Shown here in pieces: positions 13,146-21,801 of a stretch of 32,279 nt of DNA (position 1 is the stretch's first letter; each line of letters opens with the position of its first letter). The notes beneath the pieces were generated by a model. That model was not told the DNA's origin. It saw nothing but the letters and a program-made list of their open reading frames with translations, and did no database searches. The stretch covers positions 1 through 32,279 of the IMG/VR virus record IMGVR_UViG_3300027741_000016. The stretch is one strand, 5' to 3'. This DNA is from a virus. The translations under genes were made by a program, and so were the position numbers.

Positions 13146-14350
13146 GAGTCAGGAAACGGAAACGAAGGAACCGTAATCGTGGAGCCCGTGTATCCTCTCG
13201 CGTGTGCTGTGATTCTCAAATCGTCAATATTTCCAATAAACCCTTGGCTACTTTTATTGCCGTCCATGCCGATGACCAACTCACCCTGTGCGTAACTCCT
13301 TGTGTTAGTCTGCGTGGTGTCTTTTTGCACGCCGTCAACATAACATCGCAAGTTGGTGCCGGATCTTGAAATTGCAATGTGTGACCATGCGTTCATTGGC
13401 ACACCCGCCGAAAATGTGTGATCAATGGCAGTGCCTGGCCTTGTCACGGAAATGTTATTGCTTGAGTTAATCGCTATACCAAGTCCACCAATCTGGAAGC
13501 CGACGCCAATGATTGATGCAAGGCTTGGGGCGGACGTTCTATACACCCAGCACTCCACGACAAAGTCGCCTGAGAAAGCCCAAGCGGAGTTACTTGGAAC
13601 AGACAGGTAGTCTCCTGTGCCGTCAAACAACGCAGAAGCGCCACCCCATTGACTGCGTGCGGTACTGACCTGCGCATCGCCACTGGCCGTGACTGTTTTC
13701 GGCGTGCCGCTGTTGTCCGTGAAAGTAGTGCTTCCGTTGCTTCCGTTCATGTGAAGGAGTAGGCTGACACTGCTGTAATATGAGTCTCCGCCGGCTGTGA
13801 TAGAATTGCTTGCCGTTGAGTAGCTGCCAATGCCCACCGCGTTCACAGCTGCCGCGCGAAACGTATAAGCAGTACCGTTAGTCAGTCCTGTCACCGTGGC
13901 ACTCGTCGTGGTGGACGCGGAGCGAGTAAACGTCGTCCATGAAGAACCAGAATTGCTGCTGTACTGCAACGAGTAGTCTGTGATCGGCGTTTGCGCCAGC
14001 ACCGTAGGCGCCGTCCATGACACAGCTGCTTGCGCATTGCCAGCCGTCGCTGTCACGCTTGTCGGTGCTGGCGGCAGGAATAAATCCCAGCGCGAGTCGC
14101 TGGCCGACAGCACGCCGCTAGAGATCGACAGCCCAGAGCCAACGCGCACGCCTCCCAGCGTCGAGCTGCTAGCCGTGGGCAGCGTGTAAGAGCCTCCGCC
14201 CAGCGTCACGCTCACGATGTTGCCGCTGGCGTCCTTCGTAAACGCCTTGCCGTCCACCCAGTTGATTGCCAGTTCGTGCGTGTCCAGGTCGCTGGTGAGC
14301 GGCACGCTCGACGCGGTGTAAGATCGCCTTGGTTTGATTTTTGATGGCAT
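13142..14350 (-). CDS. Tail fibre with FN3 and LamG-like lectin domains
   Basis: A 402-aa fibre. Residues 1-85 form a tail-attachment-like N-terminus (IKPRRSYTASSVPLTSDLDT, HELAINWVDGKAFTKD). Residues about 90-185 are a fibronectin type III domain (PTSVTATAGNAQAAVSWTAP ... YSLQYSSNSGSSWTTF ... GTAYTFRAAAVNAVG). Residues about 195-395 look like a concanavalin/LamG jelly roll (LLLHMNGSNGSTTFTDNSG, DYLSVPSNSAWAFSGDFVVE, WSHIAISRSG, FIGNIDDLRIT), which typically binds carbohydrate. The LamG-coding part is less GC-rich than the surroundings, suggesting a recently acquired receptor-binding domain. It is 3 nt from the preceding fibre gene. Confidence 0.9.
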   Translation of the reverse strand: MPSKIKPRRSYTASSVPLTSDLDTHELAINWVDGKAFTKDASGNIVSVTLGGGSYTLPTASSSTLGGVRVGSGLSISSGVLSASDSRWDLFLPPAPTSVTATAGNAQAAVSWTAPTVLAQTPITDYSLQYSSNSGSSWTTFTRSASTTTSATVTGLTNGTAYTFRAAAVNAVGIGSYSTASNSITAGGDSYYSSVSLLLHMNGSNGSTTFTDNSGTPKTVTASGDAQVSTARSQWGGASALFDGTGDYLSVPSNSAWAFSGDFVVECWVYRTSAPSLASIIGVGFQIGGLGIAINSSNNISVTRPGTAIDHTFSAGVPMNAWSHIAISRSGTNLRCYVDGVQKDTTQTNTRSYAQGELVIGMDGNKSSQGFIGNIDDLRITAHARGYTGSTITVPSFPFPDS

Positions 14351-14353
14351 ATG

Positions 14354-16231
14354 TTAACTCACGTAAGCAGTGATAGTCATTTGTTCGCCAGCGTTAAATG
14401 CAAACAGCGCACATCCTAAGTAATCAGAAGCCGGGCTTAAATAACCGCCAGTAGAGGCTGAACCTTTTGGCGAGTTAGACGAGACGTATGTTCCGCTGCC
14501 GCTGCTTGGATATTGATAAGAGCCGTCAACATAGAAACGAGCTTGCGCCGAGCCGCTCCATGAAGCCGCCCAGCCCATTTGCTTTCCGTAACCGGGAAAC
14601 CTTACGGACAACGTGGCTGTGTTTGATTTATAGGTGCCTGAAGAAGGCTGACTCGTGCAAGTGACAACACAAACAAAAGGGCTTGCGCTAGTCCCTAAAC
14701 CAGATTGCTCAATAGAGAAATAACCAGTAGACGTATTAGTTAGGACTATCTGAATGGCCTTCGGTGTTACCGATGAACCAGAATTAGCAAATGAGAAACT
14801 CCCGGTGCCGACCGTATTGGACGCTGCAACTCGGAACTGATAGCTAACGTCATTGGTTAATCCCGTAACGGTCGCACTGGCATCGGCGCCGACTCCGTCA
14901 GAAAATGTTGTCCAGCTTGTGCCATTAGTTGAATATTGAACTGTGTAATCCGTAATCGCTGTGCCGCCGGTGTCGGATGGAGCAACCCATGCCAGCGACA
15001 CCTGAGTGTCGCCAATCGTCGCAGTCACAGCGGACGGTGCGGCTGGGACTTGCAGAGGAGGTGTGATTGACGCAGACGCCGTCGAGAACGCGCCCGCCCC
15101 GAGCGAGTTGATGGCGGCGACCCTAAACGTGTACGCCGTCCCTCGCGTCAGAGACGTAATAGTCTCGGTTGTGGACGTGGACGCCGACCGCGAAAAGGTC
15201 GTGTATGTCGTGCCGTTTGTCGAATATTGAATCGTGTAGTCAGTGATCGCCGTGCCACCGTCTGACGTTGGTGCAGTCCACGAAAGAGAGACGCTTGTGC
15301 CGCTGGCGGTGCCAGTAACGCCAGTAGGCGCCCCTGCGTACGTGCCGACAACGCCAACGTAGTCGCCTCCATCAACGTCGCCGCTGCCAGTTGCCGCAAT
15401 TGTGATTGTTGATCCGCTGGCAGTCAGCGTCACGTTGTTGCCAGCCGCCAGCGTCAACGCACCAGTGAGGCTATTGAGTGCCGTGACGTAGTTGTGTGAG
15501 TGGCTGGCAGCCGCAGCCCCAAGCGTTGACAGAGACGGCAGTAAATGGACGTGGTCGCTTCTGCTGGCAGTCGTGCTGCTGCCGGCAGATGCCGTCCCGA
15601 GAGCAGACGGAGTGGCGTCAGAGAGCGATGCACCGCCACCAGAGCCTGCGGCACCGTCAGCACCTCGCGGAATACCAAACGCCAGGGCTACGTTCGCGCC
15701 GCCGTTGCTGGGCGTGGCCGTGACGGTTGCGGAGCTGCCAGCAGAAAGCGTCGTGGCGCTGGCCGTGATCGTCGGCGTGACGCCGTTTGTGCCGTTCGTG
15801 CCGTTCGTGCCGTTCGTGCCGTTCGTGCCGTTCGTGCCAGCGGCACCCGTCGCGCCGCGAGGAATCGCAAACGCCAGCGTCAAGTTGCTGCCGCTAGTAG
15901 TTCCGGTGACGGTGGCATTGCCGCTATCCAGCGTGGTAGTGCTTCCAATCAACACTGTCGTCGCTGGCCCAGCCGGAATGCCGATATCGAGCTTTGCAGC
16001 GTAGGCCGTGCCGGCGTCGTTCTTCACGTACGCCTGCGATCCAGCAGCGAGAGTCGTCACGCTGTTGATTGCCAGCGTGCCAGAAACGACCGTAGCGTTT
16101 CCAGGCGAGACGGTGCCGACAGCGACGTTCACCGATCCGCCATTGCCAACGGTGGCGGTGTACGTGCTCGAGCTCGTCGCAGTGACGTTCGACGCTCCGG
16201 CATTCGTGACGGTGACGTTGATGTCGCTCAT
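14354..16231 (-). CDS. Large tail fibre/receptor-binding protein with collagen-like repeat and two FN3 domains
   Basis: A 625-aa fibre. It begins MSDINVTVTNAGASNVTATS, followed by beta-repeat regions, a collagen-like tract with GTN triplets (about residue 135), a second GxPRGADGAAG segment, fibre-shaft sequence SLSTLGAAAASHSHNYVTAL, then two fibronectin type III domains (APTGVTGTASGTSVSLSWTA and APSAVTATIGDTQVSLAWVA). A unique C-terminal domain of about 130 residues (IVLTNTSTGYFSIEQSGLGT onward) has no family I recognise and is coded with clearly lower GC. The start ATG 16231 overlaps the previous stop (ATGA); the extension to 16306 is not used. Likely a receptor-binding fibre with an exchangeable tip. 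Confidence 0.9.
   Translation of the reverse strand: MSDINVTVTNAGASNVTATSSSTYTATVGNGGSVNVAVGTVSPGNATVVSGTLAINSVTTLAAGSQAYVKNDAGTAYAAKLDIGIPAGPATTVLIGSTTTLDSGNATVTGTTSGSNLTLAFAIPRGATGAAGTNGTNGTNGTNGTNGTNGVTPTITASATTLSAGSSATVTATPSNGGANVALAFGIPRGADGAAGSGGGASLSDATPSALGTASAGSSTTASRSDHVHLLPSLSTLGAAAASHSHNYVTALNSLTGALTLAAGNNVTLTASGSTITIAATGSGDVDGGDYVGVVGTYAGAPTGVTGTASGTSVSLSWTAPTSDGGTAITDYTIQYSTNGTTYTTFSRSASTSTTETITSLTRGTAYTFRVAAINSLGAGAFSTASASITPPLQVPAAPSAVTATIGDTQVSLAWVAPSDTGGTAITDYTVQYSTNGTSWTTFSDGVGADASATVTGLTNDVSYQFRVAASNTVGTGSFSFANSGSSVTPKAIQIVLTNTSTGYFSIEQSGLGTSASPFVCVVTCTSQPSSGTYKSNTATLSVRFPGYGKQMGWAASWSGSAQARFYVDGSYQYPSSGSGTYVSSNSPKGSASTGGYLSPASDYLGCALFAFNAGEQMTITAYVS
15782..15835 (-). repeat. 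Six tandem 9-bp units encoding Gly-Thr-Asn triplets
   Basis: Plus-strand unit GCCGTTCGT (first copy GCCGTTTGT) is repeated six times without interruption. On the coding strand it gives Thr-Asn-Gly, forming the collagen-like part of the fibre. Because the unit is a multiple of three, gain or loss of copies changes fibre length without breaking the frame. Confidence 0.95.
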
Positions 16232-16608
16232 GGGGCTGAGACAGTCACGTTTCCGGAAAGGATGGTTCGCGTGACTCCGCCCGTGGCCACCCACGTGAGA
16301 TACCACCGGTACGCCGTGCCGGGCGTCAGTGAGGCCGTCTGGGCCTCAGACAGGCCAATGGTGATGGTGCCGGTCGAGGCGGCCGCCACGGTGGTGGCGA
16401 AGGTCGAGGCGTCCGCCCCCGATCGGCTGTACACAGTCGAGACGGCCGATCCGCCAGAAAAGACGCTGGTTCCAGATGGGTAGATTCCGGCGGTCAGCGA
16501 ATAGCCGGTGATGTTCTGGCCCAGCGTGATAGCCACGTTGAACTCGTCGCCGGCCACGAAGACCAGGTCCAAGGATCCGGGCAGCTGCGAGACGGTGACG
16601 GCGGCCAT
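16228..16608 (-). CDS. Tail-tip/baseplate-associated beta protein
   Basis: A 126-aa protein, beta-rich: QLPGSLDLVFVAGDEFNVAI, TLGQNITGYSLTAGIYPSG, ITIGLSEAQTASLTPGTAYR, WYLTWVATGGVTRTILSGNV. It is a paralogue of the 106-aa protein at 11751-12071. The pattern resembles BppU-type N-terminal domains that link fibres to the tail. ATG 16608 follows AAGGA. It precedes the large fibre and is coupled to it (ATGA). The 55-nt gap upstream holds only its ribosome site. Confidence 0.7.
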   Translation of the reverse strand: MAAVTVSQLPGSLDLVFVAGDEFNVAITLGQNITGYSLTAGIYPSGTSVFSGGSAVSTVYSRSGADASTFATTVAAASTGTITIGLSEAQTASLTPGTAYRWYLTWVATGGVTRTILSGNVTVSAP

Positions 16609-16663
16609 ATTGCGTCCTTGCTGGGTGGCGACCGGTGAAATCCTGCCACACCCACCCGCTCAA

Positions 16664-17035
16664 TCAAGACGCTGGGGGGGCGGTTCTCCGGGCGTTGGCA
16701 ATCGCCCGTCGCACAAGCAGCCTGCCCGCCACGTCGAGAAACGGCAGCCCGCGAGCTGCGGCCTCGGCCCGCATGACGGCAACGACCTCTTCAATCCGCT
16801 CAGGCTTGCTGCACTCGTCGCAGCCCCACTGATCCATCTGCTGTGCCTTGGCGCGGCATTGGCAGGTTGGCGCTGGCTCGATCCCAAACCGTTTCAAGAG
16901 CTTGGAGAGTTCTGTGCCGGGGCCGTGATCGGGCGGCTTTTGTTCTTGCGGAATGCACTCGCACGGGCCAGCAAAACACGGTCGGCCACACACTAAGCAT
17001 CCACGGTGCAATGGGTGAGGGTCACAGAGACTCAT
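16664..17035 (-). CDS. Cys-rich hypothetical tail-region protein, 123 aa
   Basis: Residues 1-30 hold Cys pairs (CLVCGRPCFAGPCECIPQ). A second group follows after LSKLLKRFGIEPAPTCQCRA (CQC, WGCDEC), then a helical part ERIEEVVAVMRAEAAARGLP and LDVAGRLLVRRAIANARR. The pattern of LL.RFGI....C.CRA.A..MD.WGC..C with an EA..RGLPF tail is one I associate with planctomycete genomes and their phages; that is recall, not a search. The Cys clusters suggest metal binding or disulfides. It is 1 nt from the 249-aa gene upstream. Confidence 0.75.
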   Translation of the reverse strand: MSLCDPHPLHRGCLVCGRPCFAGPCECIPQEQKPPDHGPGTELSKLLKRFGIEPAPTCQCRAKAQQMDQWGCDECSKPERIEEVVAVMRAEAAARGLPFLDVAGRLLVRRAIANARRTAPPAS

Positions 17036-17036
17036 T

Positions 17037-17786
17037 TTAAGATTCGCCTATTGTGACTGTGCCAACAGATGTCCATTTGCTCGCGCACGAAGACGAAGAC
17101 GAGCCACCGCGGTATCGGTAGAGCGTTGCACTGCCGGAATAGCACCCGGCAGCAGGGCTCCAGAAGTTTGCGTCTGTGCATGGAGGGCCGCCATACCCTG
17201 TGGCAAGTTGATTTTGACCGTCTGTTGCAAACGTTCCTGTCCTGTCGGCCGTGTCAATAGTTGCTCGCCACGATGCCTGCCCGCGAATGATGGAGAAAAC
17301 AGCAGAGGACACTAGCGGCGCAACGCCGTTCTGATATTGCAACTGCCAGCACGACGCAGAAACGCTTCCCACACCGACATACGTGCCGCAGTCCTGTAGA
17401 CCGTACAGTTGAGAAGGAGGCTGTAAACTTACGCCATAACTGCCTGATATGTTGACAACGCACTGGTCTTGGTTTATAGCGCCAACGCTGTCTGTTACTG
17501 TGATTACACGCACACTGGGGGCAGCACCGTTGCATCCCTCGCGCAGCGGATAGCAACACAACAAATCATTGCGAAAATACGGTGAAGCTCCTCCCGGGCA
17601 TGATTCACCTTCGCCAAAAAACACTCCGCCGGCCCTTGCGCAGGCACACGAGGGAACAACAGAACAAGTCAAGTTAACGCAGCAAGCGCCCATCTTGCAT
17701 TTCTCAAGGCACTCTCGTTCGGTGGCATATTCACCAGCAAAACTTTGTTGCGTGACGCCCACAGCAAGCTTTTTAACGCAAACCAT
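17037..17786 (-). CDS. Cys-rich tail-tip protein with GACC-type motif, 249 aa
   Basis: Residues about 25-75 form a Cys-rich module (ERECLEKCKMGACCVNLTCS, then ACARAGGVFFGEGESC), resembling the GACC...C.GG.f.G.g..C repeat common in secreted planctomycete proteins. The rest is beta-rich with scattered Cys (DSVGAINQDQCVVNISGSYG; SASCWQLQYQNGVAPLVSSA) and ends TSVGTVTIGES. The gene is clearly less GC-rich than its neighbours. It lies between tail-tip and fibre genes, so a virion surface protein is likely. No named family is assigned. ATG 17786 is 7 nt after the preceding stop. Confidence 0.7.
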   Translation of the reverse strand: MVCVKKLAVGVTQQSFAGEYATERECLEKCKMGACCVNLTCSVVPSCACARAGGVFFGEGESCPGGASPYFRNDLLCCYPLREGCNGAAPSVRVITVTDSVGAINQDQCVVNISGSYGVSLQPPSQLYGLQDCGTYVGVGSVSASCWQLQYQNGVAPLVSSAVFSIIRGQASWRATIDTADRTGTFATDGQNQLATGYGGPPCTDANFWSPAAGCYSGSATLYRYRGGSSSSSCASKWTSVGTVTIGES

Positions 17787-17793
17787 TTTTGTC

Positions 17794-18381
17794 CTATGCC
17801 GGGAACGTCAGTTTCCACGAAAAAGAAAAGTCACTGGGACTAGCAGGCGGACTATCAGAATATGTAACCGTAGCAGTCGCTTGGGACGATACTTCTAACG
17901 CTCCAGATGCCGTTTGTCGTCGGCATATGGTGTCATTCAAAAGCATATTGGCTGAAGTGTATCTTGCTCCCGCCCTAGCCCAGTAGATGTTGCTGTCAGG
18001 TCTTTTGTACGGAAAATCGTGCGAGACAAATAGCTTCTGACCTTTCAAAGAAATGTTTGAAAAAAATGGATCATTATTGCCTAAGAGATAGGATGTGTAT
18101 TGATAAAGGTTAGTTTGCGTTTCCAAGATACAACAGGTATCACCGTCAGCGTCGCTAAACCCATAAGAGCTTCCTGCGTAAGAGGTGGCAACCGCATCGA
18201 TCAGTTCATATTTTCCATTCAGAGTCCAAGTGTTGCCGCGTTGTGTGTTTGAAAAGACAGGAGCACCACTGATTTCAACTGTTACGCTTGCTGGATACGC
18301 CACCGATGGGGAAGCGCCAGAGCAATCGCACTGGCACACCCACTTTGTCTCGCAACACGGCCCACAGCTTCCGCCGAGCAT
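17794..18381 (-). CDS. Cys-rich tail-tip protein, 195 aa
   Basis: The N-terminus MLGGSCGPCCETKWVCQCDC is packed with cysteines, followed by a beta-rich domain (VTVEISGAPVFSNTQRGNTW, GFSDADGDTCCILETQTNLY) and ending FSWKLTFPA. The region YWARAGARYTSANMLLNDTI lies near the C-terminus. ATG 18381 overlaps the preceding stop in TAATG, so I prefer it over the in-frame ATG 18411. Like the 249-aa gene it has lower GC than the genome. Function unknown; probably a tail-tip component with a metal- or disulfide-stabilised N-terminal anchor. Confidence 0.7.
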   Translation of the reverse strand: MLGGSCGPCCETKWVCQCDCSGASPSVAYPASVTVEISGAPVFSNTQRGNTWTLNGKYELIDAVATSYAGSSYGFSDADGDTCCILETQTNLYQYTSYLLGNNDPFFSNISLKGQKLFVSHDFPYKRPDSNIYWARAGARYTSANMLLNDTICRRQTASGALEVSSQATATVTYSDSPPASPSDFSFSWKLTFPA

Positions 18382-18719
18382 TAGCCGCACTCCGCTGCAA
18401 TGAGAATCCACTCACCGCCAACGTAGGCGATCGCGCACGCTTTGGTTCCGCTGCCGGTGACGTTGGCAAAGTAGTTCTGCACGCTGCCATACGTGACGCT
18501 CGACAAGATCGCGTCGGTGACAGTCTTCGTGGACCCCTTGTTCCACGGTGCCGAGAACGTGCCGCGAATAATCGCATCGTCGCCGGCGGCCGTTCGCAGC
18601 TGCGTTCGCTCCATGTCTCGGCCGCCACGCTCGTGAGCCAGCACAGCTCGAGCTATCCGCTTGGCCGATGCCGGCGTGAACGTCACGCTCCGCCCTGATT
18701 GTCGCGGAGGCTTGGCCAT
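18381..18719 (-). CDS. Hypothetical tail protein, 112 aa
   Basis: A basic N-terminus (MAKPPRQSGRSVTFTPASAK) is followed by helical RIARAVLAHERGGRD and a beta-rich C-terminus (VTYGSVQNYFANVTGSGTKA, IAYVGGEWILIAAECG). Overlaps of 1 nt with genes on both sides (TAATG-type junctions) show it is part of the tail operon. It lies between the 293-aa tail protein and the Cys-rich proteins. I do not recognise a family. Confidence 0.7.
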   Translation of the reverse strand: MAKPPRQSGRSVTFTPASAKRIARAVLAHERGGRDMERTQLRTAAGDDAIIRGTFSAPWNKGSTKTVTDAILSSVTYGSVQNYFANVTGSGTKACAIAYVGGEWILIAAECG

Positions 18720-19600
18720 CAGGAGGGCGTCCCAAATACGGAGAAGTTGGTTTCTCTGTACGCCTTGAAGTTCAGCACGTCCGGTTTCTGGCCGGCGGTC
18801 TTGGCCACGCCGTTTGATAAGGCCACGGGTTGGCGGACTGGCTTTTTGTCTGCTCCCACCACGGAAGCCCTTTTCGACCCGGAGATCGTCGGGCTGCCAG
18901 AGGAGTCAACCAGCTGGTTGAACCCTACGTCCCATGGTGCCAGATCCCACGTCTCGGCCCGGTAGCGAAACTCCCAGCTGGTCTCCCAGTAGATCTTGGT
19001 GGCCGAGCCGCTGGTGGCCGATACAGTCATTTCTTTTTTTGTCGCGCCGCGAAACTCGACCTTCCAAGTCCTAGCCGGGTACCCATTCCAAGTTGAGGAG
19101 TTGACGGTGTTGGACTGCGAGGCTGCAATTGAGGACCAATCGGTGTTTGTATAACACTTCGTCAGTGTCAGCGCGGCATCGCTCGCCTCGATCTCCAGTC
19201 CCTCAAGCGGATCCCCGGCGCTGTTGACAATTGGTTTGTCGTCTTTGTCTTTGAACACCGGCACGGTAGTGGTGCTGCCGGTGGCCTTCCAATCGTCCTT
19301 CGGCATCCCCGTCGTATTGTCGGGCGTGTTTTCCTTGGGCGGGATGTAATATTTGACAGTGATAATCCAGAACATGCCGACGCCGTCTTCGTCGGACAAG
19401 TCAAACTCCATTGCTTTATGATCCGCAAAATCCGGATGCCCGGCCCCAAAGACAACGCCCGGCGCCCGCGAGATTACCACCTTCGATGTCTTTGGATCGT
19501 CGACGCGGATTCGCCATTTACGTGTAAACGTGAACGACTCGCCGTACTTGCCGGAGAGGCCGGTTCCGCCGATTACTTCTTCCACTTTTACAACTGCCAT
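18719..19600 (-). CDS. Hypothetical tail protein after the tape measure, 293 aa
   Basis: A beta-rich protein. The N-terminus reads VEEVIGGTGLSGKYGESFTF followed by TRKWRIRVDDP, and later parts include MFWIITVKYYIPPKENTPDN, WNGYPARTWKVEFRG and YWETSWEFRYRAETWDLAPW. The position directly after the tape measure gene is where distal tail or tail-hub proteins are encoded in siphoviruses. The sequence does not show a Dit/Tal motif that I can name. It overlaps the tape measure stop by 1 nt. Confidence 0.75.
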   Translation of the reverse strand: MAVVKVEEVIGGTGLSGKYGESFTFTRKWRIRVDDPKTSKVVISRAPGVVFGAGHPDFADHKAMEFDLSDEDGVGMFWIITVKYYIPPKENTPDNTTGMPKDDWKATGSTTTVPVFKDKDDKPIVNSAGDPLEGLEIEASDAALTLTKCYTNTDWSSIAASQSNTVNSSTWNGYPARTWKVEFRGATKKEMTVSATSGSATKIYWETSWEFRYRAETWDLAPWDVGFNQLVDSSGSPTISGSKRASVVGADKKPVRQPVALSNGVAKTAGQKPDVLNFKAYRETNFSVFGTPS

Positions 19601-21801
19601 TACGCCCCCGCCAATTCCATTATGTCCTGGCTGTCGCCCTCCGACAGATCGTCGTGGATCTGCTCAAGGACGTGCAACTGCTTCTCTTGGATCTCGTCGC
19701 CGCCACCACGCATCAGTCGGAACATCTCGCTGATGCCTTCCTTCGATCGGCTGTCCACGGCCTTAAGGGCCTCGGTGCTTTGGCCAACGGCCGCCACCTC
19801 GCCCGCTGGCTTCTGATCCTTTGCGGCGATCGTCTGAGGGCTTGCTGCGTTCTTGGCGGCTGCGTCCGCCTTGGCCTTGTCGATCGATTCCTGAAGCGAC
19901 ATCGCCAGGGGGCCTTTCTTGGACTCGCCGCCGGCTGCCTTTGGGCCACCCTCGCCCGTGAGCGCATAGTTAAAGTTCTTGGCAGCCGATGCCGCCGCGG
20001 CTTCCATGTCTGTGCCAAGAGAGCCGCGGAAGGCGTCCATGCCCGCCACGGCACTGTCGAGCGCCGCAGACTCGTAGCCGAGCATCCCGGCCGCTTCCTT
20101 GATCCCTGCAAGGATCATGGCAAAGGGCGTCACGATCCCCAGCATGGCCGCCGCCAGCCCGGCCTTGAACGCATCGCCAACGCCAGCAAAGAACGCCGCG
20201 GCCCGGTTGGCGTACTCCCAGACGGCAATCCACTGGACGCCCACCTCGCTGGCGTATTCCCAGAGGCTCGTAGCCCCGGCAACGAAGTAGTCAGCAATCC
20301 CTGCAAAGTAGACAGCAGCGTTCAGGATGGCATCGCCAATGAACTGGCCAATGTTGGCGCCGCCAACGTTGCCGATCAGATCAGTAAACGTCGTGGTCAC
20401 GCCCTCAAGGGCCGGGGCAAGGTATGCCACGACTTGCTGAACAACGCCGGCCACAGCCTGCTGCGCCTTCTGGAACGAGTCGCCCATCGAGTCGATGCTG
20501 TTGGCCTGGTCCTGCGTAAGAGCCAGGCCGAATCGCTCGGCCTCGCGGGCAGCGTCACCAATCCCGGCAGCGCCCTCCTCAAACATTGGCAGCAGCTCGC
20601 CGCCGGATCGCCCGAACAACGCCACAGCCAGGCGGGCTCGCTCGGCTGAGTCCGGCACGTTCTTAAGCGCCGCCGAGATGGCCTGGAACCGCTGGGCAGG
20701 GCTTAGGGCTCCCAGCTCCTCCACGGACAGGCCAAGAGCACCAAACGCCGCCTGAGCCACGCTGGAGCCGTTGGCGGCCTTGGCAAAGTTCACCTCCGCT
20801 TTCTGGGCTGCGTTGCCCACAGACTCCATAGACACGTCGGCCAGGTTGGCCGCGTGGGAGATCCCGGCAAACTCTGCGTAGGTCATGCCAAGGCGGATCG
20901 ACAGGTTGCGCGTAGCGTCCACCACGCCGGCCTGGTCGGCCCCGTAAGAGATAAGAGACCTGGCAGCATTGGAGACGGCCGAGGCCACAGACGAGAACAA
21001 CTGAGCCGCCTGGATGCCGATCAGTGCGTTCAGCTTTGAGTTGACCTTAGCCAGTGCAGTCTCGGCACCGCCAAGGGCTCCCGAGAACTTGTTCGCCCCG
21101 GCGTTGGCCTGGCGGAGCTCGTCGTCTGCCTTGCTGACTGCGCGGTTAAACGTCTGCTGGTTAATCGCACCAGCGGCCAAGAGCCCACGCAGCTCCTCGA
21201 GCTTATTGCCGTGCCGCTCCTCCGCTGTGGCAACGTCCGCAAACACGGCGGCGCCACGCTGGTGAACGTTGACCATGTTTTGAAACGCGGCCTCTTGCGC
21301 TGCCGTCACGCCGGTGGCGTCGTTTAGCTCCTTGCCGGCGTTGGCTGTGGCGCGCGCAAACGTATCCTGCGAGATCGTACCTTCTCGAAGAAGCGAGCCC
21401 AGTTCGTCCGTTGCCCTTGCGTGTTTCTGCTCTGCCGTTTCGTGCTGTCTCGTAACGTCAATTCCTCTTGCCACGGCAGCCGACATGCGGGCGGCCTCGG
21501 CCGTAATCATGTCCATCTTCCGCGCAAAGTCTGCTGCCGAGATTGCACCGCTTGCTAGCCCGGCTTGCAGCTTGGCAGCCATCGACTCCATTGTGGCTAG
21601 CTTTGCTGATGCTCGTGCAGCTGCTGGACCAACGTCGCCAACACCTTGAGATCCAGCGTCCCGCAAAACCTTGAAAGCAGACGAAAGTTTGCCGGCCTCG
21701 CCGCCCATCTGCTTGAACGAGCGAACAGCATCAGCAACGCCGCTTTTGAGCCCGCTGGTTGAGGCGGAGAAGATCGCAGCGACTTTGCCGATTGTGGCCA
21801 T
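19600..21801 (-). CDS. Tail tape measure protein
   Basis: A 733-aa protein that sets tail length and is ejected ahead of DNA. The first 400 residues are long amphipathic helices rich in Ala, Gln and Glu (VADAVRSFKQMGGEAGKLSS ... AEQKHARATDELGSLLREG), with a TMP-like segment LSIRLGMTYAEFAGISHAAN through FQAISAALKNVPDSAERARL and ALFGRSGGELLPMF. This is followed by a hydrophobic region (about residues 490-580) with several membrane-spanning-like segments. At about 1.5 angstrom per residue it predicts a tail of about 110 nm. It starts directly after the stop of the chaperone frameshift ORF. At 733 aa it is short to medium for the family. Confidence 0.95.
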   Translation of the reverse strand: MATIGKVAAIFSASTSGLKSGVADAVRSFKQMGGEAGKLSSAFKVLRDAGSQGVGDVGPAAARASAKLATMESMAAKLQAGLASGAISAADFARKMDMITAEAARMSAAVARGIDVTRQHETAEQKHARATDELGSLLREGTISQDTFARATANAGKELNDATGVTAAQEAAFQNMVNVHQRGAAVFADVATAEERHGNKLEELRGLLAAGAINQQTFNRAVSKADDELRQANAGANKFSGALGGAETALAKVNSKLNALIGIQAAQLFSSVASAVSNAARSLISYGADQAGVVDATRNLSIRLGMTYAEFAGISHAANLADVSMESVGNAAQKAEVNFAKAANGSSVAQAAFGALGLSVEELGALSPAQRFQAISAALKNVPDSAERARLAVALFGRSGGELLPMFEEGAAGIGDAAREAERFGLALTQDQANSIDSMGDSFQKAQQAVAGVVQQVVAYLAPALEGVTTTFTDLIGNVGGANIGQFIGDAILNAAVYFAGIADYFVAGATSLWEYASEVGVQWIAVWEYANRAAAFFAGVGDAFKAGLAAAMLGIVTPFAMILAGIKEAAGMLGYESAALDSAVAGMDAFRGSLGTDMEAAAASAAKNFNYALTGEGGPKAAGGESKKGPLAMSLQESIDKAKADAAAKNAASPQTIAAKDQKPAGEVAAVGQSTEALKAVDSRSKEGISEMFRLMRGGGDEIQEKQLHVLEQIHDDLSEGDSQDIMELAGA

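Noticed and set aside
14354-16306. Start of the large fibre at 16306
   Set aside because: The first 25 codons lie inside the preceding gene, and the MSDINVTV start at 16231 overlaps its stop as ATGA and matches the start of the paralogue at 12978.
19654-20649. Plus-strand open frame of 331 codons opposite the tape measure gene
   Set aside because: Antisense shadow of the tape measure protein, rich in Arg, His and Leu without domains.
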